Positions 57,273-64,000 of a stretch of 64,000 nt of DNA are shown piece after piece (position 1 is the stretch's first letter; the number at the start of each line of letters is the position of its first letter). Source of the DNA: an uncultured Oscillospiraceae bacterium. Lineage in GTDB: Bacteria > Bacillota > Clostridia > Oscillospirales > Ruminococcaceae. The stretch covers positions 50,312 to 114,311 of the forward strand of contig CAKSAY010000003.1 in assembly GCA_934438055.1 (NCBI GenBank). Reading direction: 5' to 3'. The notes beneath the pieces were generated by a model. That model saw nothing but the letters and a program-made list of their open reading frames with translations. It was not told the DNA's origin and made no database searches. A program made the translations under genes and the position numbers.

Positions 57273-60065
57273 GTGAAAAAGCCGGCTTTTATGAGTGTGT
57301 TAAATAAAGAATTTCATATAAAGGATGAAAAATGCGCCAAGGGTACGACAACGCCCGGGCGAAAGGAGCATAGCTGCGCGCAGGCAAATGGATTGACTTC
57401 TGCTATGGCAAAGAAGAGACTGGAGCAGGAGGGAGAAAATGTTTTAAAATCAAAAAATCAAGTGCATGCGGCGAAGATTTTTGCCGGACAGTTTAAAGAT
57501 TTTTTAGTCATTATTCTTTTGATTTCAACTGCTGTTTCCGTCTTTTTGGGAGAGATTGCTGAGGCTGTTTCAATTGCGGTGATTGTTTTGCTCAACGCAA
57601 TTATGGGCTTTGTGCAGGAATATAAAACAGAAAAAACGCTGGAGGCTCTCAAAAACATGGCGGCTCCTACAGCAAATGTTATTCGGGACGGCATTGTTGT
57701 GAAAATTGAGGCTTCCTCGATTGTTAGAGGAGATGTTTTGATCCTTGAGGCGGGTGATCGCGTTCCGGCTGACTGCGTTTTGCTTGAGACTGTTTCTATG
57801 CAGGCTGAGGAGGCTGTTTTGACAGGAGAATCCGTTGCTGTTGACAAAGCGGCTGATCCAACAATGGATGAAACAAATGAATTAAATAAGACAAATTTGG
57901 TTTATATGGGCACTTCTATTGTTAAAGGTCACGGCAAAGCGCGGGTGATTGCCACCGGAATGAACACGCAAATGGGAAGAATTGCCGACATGTTGGGCAA
58001 CATTGAGGAGCAGCCTACACCTTTACAAAAACGGTTAGATGAGTTGGGAAAATTTATTGTTGTGGGATGCTTGGTTATCTCGGCGTTGGTGATGGGCATT
58101 GGAATTATGCGGGGCGAGCCGTTCATTCAAATGCTTATCACCGGCGTGTCTTTAGCTGTTGCCGCAGTTCCGGAGGGGCTTCCCGCCATTGTCACCATTG
58201 CATTGGCGCTTGCTGTGAAAAGAATGGTTAAACGAAAGGCTTTGGTGAGAAAACTCCATGCAGTGGAGACGCTTGGCTGCGCAAGTGTTATCTGCTCTGA
58301 CAAAACAGGCACGCTGACTGAAAACAGAATGACCGTCAAGCAGGTTGCCACTTTAGAAGATCGTTTTGAAGTGGAGGGTTCCGGCTATCGACGTGCCGGT
58401 GGTTTTGTTAAAAACGGAGAACACAAAAATGCTCATCTTGAGCCTGTTCTCGAAATGTTGCTTGAGGGAGCTGTTCTTTGCAATAATGCTGAAATTACCG
58501 CAGACAAAGAGCAAAACTTGAGAGACAGAAGCAGAAATCGCTCGTCGGGTTTGTGGAAAACCTTTGGAGAGCCTACAGAAATTGCGCTTTTGGTGATGTC
58601 CGCCAAAGCGGGAATTACGAGAGAATCTTTGAAAGATGGTTATCAAATTTATGATGAAATCCCCTTTGACAGCACGAGAAAGTGTATGTCCGTTTTTGTG
58701 AAAACACCTAATGGCAGACGTTTTATTTTTACAAAGGGGGGATATGATGTTATTCTTCCTAAATGCATTCAGGTTATGGAGACAAAAGGTGCGCGTCCTT
58801 TGCAACATGCAGACAGGGTGCATTTTGATGCGGTGAATGAGGAGATGGCCGGGAATGGTATGCGTGTTTTAGGATTTGCCTATCGTGAGATTACTGACCG
58901 GACGCACAAAGAGGAGGGGCTTACCTTTTTGGGAATTGCCGGTCTGTTAGATCCACCACGTAGGGAGGCAAAGGACGCTGTGCGCGTCTGCCGTCATGCT
59001 GGTGTTAGAACGGTGATGATTACGGGGGATCATCGTTTGACTGCATGCAGCATTGGCGAAAAAGTGGGCATTTTCCGCAAAGGAGACGTTTGCTTGACCG
59101 GCGCTGAACTCGAGAGGATGAGCGATGATGCATTGGATGATGTGATTGGGAAGGTGACTGTTTTTGCACGGGTGAGCCCGAGTCATAAATTTCGCATTGT
59201 TAGAGCTTTGAAACGGCGCGGTGAAATTGTTGCTATGACGGGCGATGGTGTGAATGACGCGCCGGCTGTTAAGGAAGCGGATATTGGCGTGTCTATGGGG
59301 GTGACAGGAAGCGACGTTACCAAGCAGGCCGCAGATGTGATTTTGCTCGATGATAATTTTGCAACGTTGGTTGCGGCAATTGAGGAAGGACGGGTTATCT
59401 ACGGAAATATCAGAAAATTTATTCGTTATCTGCTCTCTTGCAATATTGGCGAAGTGGTTACTATGTTTGTTGGCATGCTTATGGGAATGCCCGTGCCGCT
59501 TTTGCCTATGCAAATTTTGATGATCAACTTGGTGACAGATGGTTTGCCGGCTATTGCGCTCGGATTAGAGCCGGCACAGAAAGACACCATGCGTAAGCCG
59601 CCTCGTCGTGCTGATGAGAGCATTTTCAGCGGTGGTTTGGTGTTTACCATTGCTTTGCGCGGCATTTTAATCGGCTTTACAACACTTTTTGTTTTTTCAG
59701 TTTTGTTTGGAATGAGTGGTAGTCTGGAAATTGCTCGCACCGGCGCCTTTCTCGCCTTAGTGTTCACGCAATTGATTCATGTGTTTGAGTGCAAGAGTGA
59801 AAACAAATCTATCTTTAAAATTCCCTATTTTAACAATAAAAAATTGCTGGGGGCTGTAGCGGTTTCTGTGTTTGTTTCCATTGCTTGTGTTTATCTTCCA
59901 CAGCTTAATTTGTTGTTGCGCACCAGTCCGCTAAGTGGACAGCAGTTGTTTGTGACCATTGTCAGTTCTCTCTTAGTACCCATTGTGAACGCTGTGGTTT
60001 TGGGGATTAAAGGTCATGTTAACAAGCCAAAATTGGGGGATTGCCATCTTCGCCGAAATCCATAG
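57273..60065 (+). CDS. Calcium-type P-type ATPase
   Basis: The 930-residue protein is a P2-type pump: TGES in LTGESVAVDK, the calcium-site motif VPEGLPAIVTIALA, phosphorylation site CSDKTGTLTENRMT, TGDH and TGDGVNDAPAVKEADIG, then NIGEVVTMF and a six-helix C-terminal block. It should export Ca2+ (SERCA/PMR1-like). The start is set at GTG 57273, six bases behind GGGGGA; TTG 57252 and ATG 57267 are less well placed. The first 40 residues are longer than usual and not conserved. Confidence 0.93.
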   Translation: MKKPAFMSVLNKEFHIKDEKCAKGTTTPGRKEHSCAQANGLTSAMAKKRLEQEGENVLKSKNQVHAAKIFAGQFKDFLVIILLISTAVSVFLGEIAEAVSIAVIVLLNAIMGFVQEYKTEKTLEALKNMAAPTANVIRDGIVVKIEASSIVRGDVLILEAGDRVPADCVLLETVSMQAEEAVLTGESVAVDKAADPTMDETNELNKTNLVYMGTSIVKGHGKARVIATGMNTQMGRIADMLGNIEEQPTPLQKRLDELGKFIVVGCLVISALVMGIGIMRGEPFIQMLITGVSLAVAAVPEGLPAIVTIALALAVKRMVKRKALVRKLHAVETLGCASVICSDKTGTLTENRMTVKQVATLEDRFEVEGSGYRRAGGFVKNGEHKNAHLEPVLEMLLEGAVLCNNAEITADKEQNLRDRSRNRSSGLWKTFGEPTEIALLVMSAKAGITRESLKDGYQIYDEIPFDSTRKCMSVFVKTPNGRRFIFTKGGYDVILPKCIQVMETKGARPLQHADRVHFDAVNEEMAGNGMRVLGFAYREITDRTHKEEGLTFLGIAGLLDPPRREAKDAVRVCRHAGVRTVMITGDHRLTACSIGEKVGIFRKGDVCLTGAELERMSDDALDDVIGKVTVFARVSPSHKFRIVRALKRRGEIVAMTGDGVNDAPAVKEADIGVSMGVTGSDVTKQAADVILLDDNFATLVAAIEEGRVIYGNIRKFIRYLLSCNIGEVVTMFVGMLMGMPVPLLPMQILMINLVTDGLPAIALGLEPAQKDTMRKPPRRADESIFSGGLVFTIALRGILIGFTTLFVFSVLFGMSGSLEIARTGAFLALVFTQLIHVFECKSENKSIFKIPYFNNKKLLGAVAVSVFVSIACVYLPQLNLLLRTSPLSGQQLFVTIVSSLLVPIVNAVVLGIKGHVNKPKLGDCHLRRNP

Positions 60066-60286
60066 AGCTACTATTTTTCAACTCTTTCTACATGTTTTTA
60101 TCCGGACAAGGGCTTATGTTTTTGTTGATTGCTGAAGTTTTTGTTATAAAATATGCTCTTTCCTTGCTTTTTGCCGAGATTTGTACTATACTCTTTTCAT
60201 AAGAGAAAATCATCCGTACGCCACGGCAGCTTATGCAAACGGTGGGATTTTCCTAGCATTATCTCATTTTGGATGGAGGGTTTTTT

Positions 60287-60724
60287 ATGCAGCAATTCGC
60301 GAGAACCTTGCAAAGGCGCTTTTTATTTCAGGTAGCTTCCATTATTGCAGCTTGCCTGACGGTGGGAACAGTCCGGACTGTTTTAACTTTTATTCCAAGC
60401 TATAGTGTGCATGTGTCGATCTTTCAATTACTTCTTTTTTGTTTGTGGATATTAACACTTGTGCTCATTGCCATTTATTTTAAGCAGACGCAAAAAAGCG
60501 AGGCGCGCATGCGGGCAATGCGCAGGAGAGAGGCGGCTTTGCGCCCTTGCACAACGGTTTTGAATGTGGAACTGTATTTGGTTGCGCTTGCGGCGGTGAT
60601 TGCCGGTTTTTTTAATAGTATTGTTTTTTACACTTTGTTATTTTTTCTTGTTTTTATACTATTAGTTAAATTTGTCTTTTTCCTTTTTTGTCGTCGTATT
60701 TTTGCAAGACGTAGATGTTCGTAA
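60287..60724 (+). CDS. Small membrane protein of unknown function
   Basis: The 145-residue protein has four membrane segments in two pairs (about residues 18-39, 48-66, 92-110 and 113-135) joined by a charged loop rich in Arg and Lys (QTQKSEARMRAMRRREAALR). It ends RRIFARRRCS. The family is not recognised. TGGAGG precedes ATG 60287. Confidence 0.65.
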   Translation: MQQFARTLQRRFLFQVASIIAACLTVGTVRTVLTFIPSYSVHVSIFQLLLFCLWILTLVLIAIYFKQTQKSEARMRAMRRREAALRPCTTVLNVELYLVALAAVIAGFFNSIVFYTLLFFLVFILLVKFVFFLFCRRIFARRRCS

Positions 60725-60894
60725 TAGTCCTGACAGAACCGTGTGTTCGTATGCAGGGGTTTGAGCGAAATATTGCATGTTTGATAAAATAGTAAAAAAC
60801 AGTCTATGTGCTGAATCGGCGGCAGACGTCTTGCTTGTCTTTATAGATTTTCCGGCACTTTAAACTTTTAAATTGCTGCAATTAAAAAAAACTC

Positions 60895-60923
60895 TTGCTT
60901 ATCTTATAATGAAACGTTATAAT
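60895..60923 (+). promoter_or_regulatory. Promoter of secA
   Basis: TTGCTT and TATAAT with a 17-base spacer, 52 bases before the start codon. An A-rich tract lies just upstream. Confidence 0.8.
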
Positions 60924-60974
60924 ATATCTTGTGTATATAGATATTATTAGCTTAACTATAAAGGAGAACCGCAA

Positions 60975-63836
60975 ATGAGCATGATTGATAAGATCTTTGG
61001 ATCTTACAGCAAAAAAGAGCTGAAAAGAATTAAACCGATTGTTAACAAGATTCTCGCTTTGGAGGATCAGTATAAAGAAATGTCGGAGGAAGAACTCAAA
61101 AACCAGACGGTTATTTTGAAAGAACGTCTTGCTAACGGCGAAACAACAGATGATATTTTGCCTGAGGCTTTTGCAACTTGCCGCGAGGCCGCAGACCGTG
61201 TTTTGGGAATGCGTCATTTCCCGGTGCAGTTAATTGGTGGAATTGTTCTTCACCAGGGTCGTATTGCTGAAATGAAAACAGGTGAAGGTAAAACTTTGGT
61301 GGCAACTTTGCCGGCTTATTTGAATGGCCTGACAGGCAAAGGTGTGCATATTGTTACTGTTAACGATTATCTTGCAAAGCGTGACTCGGAATGGATGGGA
61401 AAGGTTTATCAATACCTTGGTCTTACCGTTGGGTTGATTGTTCATAGTCTTGATAATGATGAACGCCGCAAAGCTTATGCCTGCGACATTACTTATGGAA
61501 CAAACAATGAATTGGGATTTGATTATCTGCGTGATAACATGTGTGTTTACAAGAAACAGCAGGTGCAGCGCCCATTCCATTATGCGATTGTCGACGAGGT
61601 TGACTCGATTTTGATTGATGAGGCGAGAACGCCGTTGATTATTTCCGGTCAAGGGGATAAGTCTACGGATTTATATGTGCTTGCCAATAATTTTGCCAAG
61701 ACATTAAAAGTGTATAAGGTCGTAGAGCTTGACGACAAAGAAGAACATGATGATGTGGACGGCGATTATATTGTTGACGAAAAAGCCAAAACGGCGACAC
61801 TTACTCCTTCCGGTGTGAAAAAAGCAGAAGCTTATTTCAATGTGCAGAACTTAATGGAGGGAGACAATATTACCCTGCTTCATCATATCAATCAGGCCAT
61901 TCGTGCGCATGGCATTATGCATAGAGACACCGATTATGTTGTCAAAGACGGACAAGTCTTGATTGTTGATGAGTTTACCGGACGTTTGATGTTCGGTCGT
62001 CGTTATAATGAGGGGTTGCATCAGGCAATTGAAGCAAAAGAGAATGTGAAGGTTGAAAGAGAGTCTAAAACCCTTGCAACGATTACATTCCAAAACTTTT
62101 TCCGTATTTATCCAAAACTTTCCGGTATGACGGGAACTGCTATGACAGAAGAAGGAGAATTCCGCGAAATTTATAAGCTCGACGTAGTGGAGATTCCAAC
62201 TAATAAACCTATGGTGCGTGTGGATCATCATGATGTGGTTTATAAAACAGAGGAGGCCAAGTTTAACGCTGTCATTGATGAGGTTGAAAAGGCACATGAA
62301 AAGGGGCAGCCGGTTTTGATTGGCACCATTTCGATTGAAAAATCGGAAGTGTTGAGCAAGATGCTCAAGGAACGTGGAATTTCTCATAAAGTTTTGAATG
62401 CAAAGTTTCATGAAAAAGAGGCTAAAATTGTTGCGCAGGCCGGTAAATTCGGCGCTGTTACCATTGCTACCAATATGGCGGGTCGTGGTACCGATATTAT
62501 GCTGGGCGGTAATGCTGAATACATGGCATTGGACGAAATGCGTCGCAATGGGGCTTATGAAGAACTGATTGCTGAAGCTACCGCCTATGGCGAAACAGAC
62601 GATAGGGAAATTTTGGACGCTCGTGCAGAATATAAGAGACTTTATGAAAAGTATAAAGATGTGATTGCAGAGGAAGCGGAAAAAGTTAGGGAAGTCGGTG
62701 GCTTATATATTATTGGAACGGAACGCCACGATTCCAGACGTATTGACAATCAGCTGCGTGGTCGTTCGGGAAGACAGGGAGATCCTGGAGAAAGCCGTTT
62801 TTATCTTTCTTTGGAAGATGATTTGATGCGTTTGTTTGGCGGTGATAAGATTACCAATTTGATGAATGCATTAAAGGTGGAAGAAAATGTTCCTATTGAA
62901 AATAAAATGCTGACAAACTCTATTGAGAACGCACAGCGAAAGGTAGAAGGGCGTAACTTTGGCATTCGTAAGAATGTTTTGAAATTTGATGACGTCATGA
63001 ATTCTCAAAGAGAGATTATCTACAAACAAAGAGGTATGGTTCTCGATGGACAAGATTTGAAAGAATATATTGTTCAGATGATTAACGACACTATTGAAGA
63101 TGTTGTTAATATGTACCTGTCTGATACAGATGTTCACGATGATTGGAACATCCAGGGCTTGCGTGATTATTTCTTGAATTACATTCTGACTGAGGATGAT
63201 TTGAATTATACACCTCATGAACTTGCTGATATGCAAAGAAGCGACATCAAGAAAGAAATTGTCGATAAAGCACTTGCTCTTTATGAAGAAAAAGAGAAGA
63301 TTATTGGCGTTGAGCAGATGCGTGAATTAGAGCGTGTTGTTTTGCTCAAAATTGTTGACGCAAAATGGACTAACCATATTGACGCTATGGAGGAGCTTCG
63401 CCGCGGCATTTATTTAAGAGCTTACGGACAGCGCGATCCTGTCGTTGAGTATAGAATTGAGGGCTTCGACATGTTCGATGCTATGGTTGCCAGCATTAAA
63501 GAGGATGCTATGCGTATGCTTTTAACCGTCCATATTCGTACCGAAAATGAGATTAAGAGAGAGCAAATGATTCAAACTTCTGAGTCAAAAGGTGCAAATC
63601 AGACCGGTGAACCACAGCAGCCAATTCGTAAAGGAAAGAAAGTGGGAAGAAATGATCCTTGTCCTTGCGGCAGTGGCAAGAAATATAAAAAATGCTGTGG
63701 ACGCTTTGAAGACGCTGATGAAATGGAGGCGCAGAATCAGCCGGAAAACAGCGCTGCAAAGACGCAGGAGAACGCTTCAGACAATAATAAAGAAGCAAAA
63801 AAGAAATTGTTCGGCAAAAAAGAGAAAAAGGATTAA
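60975..63836 (+). CDS. secA: Preprotein translocase ATPase SecA
   Basis: The 953-residue motor drives proteins through SecYEG. It has Walker A MKTGEGKT, HIVTVNDYLAKRDSEWM, DEVDSILIDEARTPLIISGQ, AGRGTDI and GRSGRQGDPG, and the C-terminal zinc site DPCPCGSGKKYKKCCGR, followed by a Lys-rich tail. All domains are present. AAGGAG precedes ATG 60975. It is a single-gene unit. Confidence 0.98.
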   Translation: MSMIDKIFGSYSKKELKRIKPIVNKILALEDQYKEMSEEELKNQTVILKERLANGETTDDILPEAFATCREAADRVLGMRHFPVQLIGGIVLHQGRIAEMKTGEGKTLVATLPAYLNGLTGKGVHIVTVNDYLAKRDSEWMGKVYQYLGLTVGLIVHSLDNDERRKAYACDITYGTNNELGFDYLRDNMCVYKKQQVQRPFHYAIVDEVDSILIDEARTPLIISGQGDKSTDLYVLANNFAKTLKVYKVVELDDKEEHDDVDGDYIVDEKAKTATLTPSGVKKAEAYFNVQNLMEGDNITLLHHINQAIRAHGIMHRDTDYVVKDGQVLIVDEFTGRLMFGRRYNEGLHQAIEAKENVKVERESKTLATITFQNFFRIYPKLSGMTGTAMTEEGEFREIYKLDVVEIPTNKPMVRVDHHDVVYKTEEAKFNAVIDEVEKAHEKGQPVLIGTISIEKSEVLSKMLKERGISHKVLNAKFHEKEAKIVAQAGKFGAVTIATNMAGRGTDIMLGGNAEYMALDEMRRNGAYEELIAEATAYGETDDREILDARAEYKRLYEKYKDVIAEEAEKVREVGGLYIIGTERHDSRRIDNQLRGRSGRQGDPGESRFYLSLEDDLMRLFGGDKITNLMNALKVEENVPIENKMLTNSIENAQRKVEGRNFGIRKNVLKFDDVMNSQREIIYKQRGMVLDGQDLKEYIVQMINDTIEDVVNMYLSDTDVHDDWNIQGLRDYFLNYILTEDDLNYTPHELADMQRSDIKKEIVDKALALYEEKEKIIGVEQMRELERVVLLKIVDAKWTNHIDAMEELRRGIYLRAYGQRDPVVEYRIEGFDMFDAMVASIKEDAMRMLLTVHIRTENEIKREQMIQTSESKGANQTGEPQQPIRKGKKVGRNDPCPCGSGKKYKKCCGRFEDADEMEAQNQPENSAAKTQENASDNNKEAKKKLFGKKEKKD

Positions 63837-63851
63837 ATCCATCATGATCAT

Positions 63852-63886
63852 AAAAAGAGCAGAGAAATCTCTGCTCTTTTTTGTGT
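63852..63886 (+). terminator. Terminator of secA
   Basis: AAAAAGAGCAGAG and CTCTGCTCTTTTT pair, with a T-run. Confidence 0.9.
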
Positions 63887-63943
63887 TTTTTTGTTATTAT
63901 TCAAAAGACGGAATATTTTTTTGAAAAAACTTTCAAAAAGGTG

Positions 63944-63972
63944 TTGACAAAGGGAGGGAGAGGTGATATAAT
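63944..63972 (+). promoter_or_regulatory. Very strong promoter, probably of an rRNA operon
   Basis: Consensus TTGACA and TATAAT 17 bases apart, preceded by an A-rich UP-like tract (63920-63940) and followed by GTCGCTGAACGATGAAGCGGCG at the window's end, a GC-rich leader hairpin. This is the usual look of a clostridial rrn promoter; the transcribed gene lies outside. Confidence 0.65.
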
Positions 63973-64000
63973 AATAAAGTCGCTGAACGATGAAGCGGCG

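Overview
The window reads as chromosome of an anaerobic, spore-lineage Bacillota bacterium of the class Clostridia. The reasons are: strong AAAGGAGG-type ribosome sites with frequent TTG and GTG starts, SigA-type promoters (TTGACA-N17-TATAAT), an IreB phosphoprotein, a YtvI-type sporulation permease, DegV, the recA-recX-rimO-pgsA string, a group-B-like monomeric [FeFe] hydrogenase, and a mobile element of Tn4451 relationship. The species cannot be told from this sequence.

Core part, 1-35 kb. A partial IMP cyclohydrolase-like gene is followed on the minus strand by ytvI-like, rlmH, a yycJ-type metallo-hydrolase and murA. Then on the plus strand come an orphan ABC ATPase, ireB, a copper P-type ATPase, ilvD, dCMP deaminase, and a lipoprotein / response regulator / histidine kinase set. 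The long housekeeping run yqhQ-prmC-recA-recX-rimO-pgsA-cysE-cysS-cyclophilin lipoprotein follows, with overlaps and short gaps that suggest co-transcription. Next are a secreted Gly/Cys-rich repeat protein, an orphan sugar-binding lipoprotein, degV, tRNA-Arg(ACG), metG-tatD, a transglutaminase-like protein and tRNA-Pro(GGG). A candidate structured RNA lies upstream of metG.

Regulator-rich part, 35-42 kb. After a duplicated 93-bp repeat behind tRNA-Pro there are ten small DNA-binding protein genes (seven HTH, three Arc-like ribbon-helix-helix), plus htrA. Between them is a 700-bp non-coding stretch with nine copies of a 13-bp palindrome of the form ACAYRWWAYGTGY. The three ribbon-helix-helix genes share an upstream AAGTGAYRTCACTT operator-like site. 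This part then passes into small membrane proteins and the [FeFe] hydrogenase.

Mobile part, about 45.5-55.4 kb. A decayed Tn4451/Tn1549-like element carries a large serine recombinase, TnpW, a ParB-like protein, a shortened RepA_N initiator, a nonsense-riddled Cys-rich VLP gene, TnpV and a small element protein. No relaxase, coupling protein or type IV secretion gene is present. Its cargo is a compact plus-strand operon: a Phd/YefM-like regulator, a fused PD-(D/E)xK nuclease plus N6-adenine methylase, a two-TRD specificity subunit, and an unrecognised protein ending in a HEPN-like Rx4H motif. The operon starts at a promoter buried in a perfect 18-bp inverted repeat. This resembles a BcgI-like type IIB restriction system under antitoxin-like control with an extra putative RNase, and it is the most interesting item in the window.

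Right part, 55.4-64 kb. Chromosomal genes resume with a TrkH/KtrB potassium transporter, a calcium-type P-ATPase, a small membrane protein and secA. The last 60 bases hold a very strong promoter of the type that drives rRNA operons.
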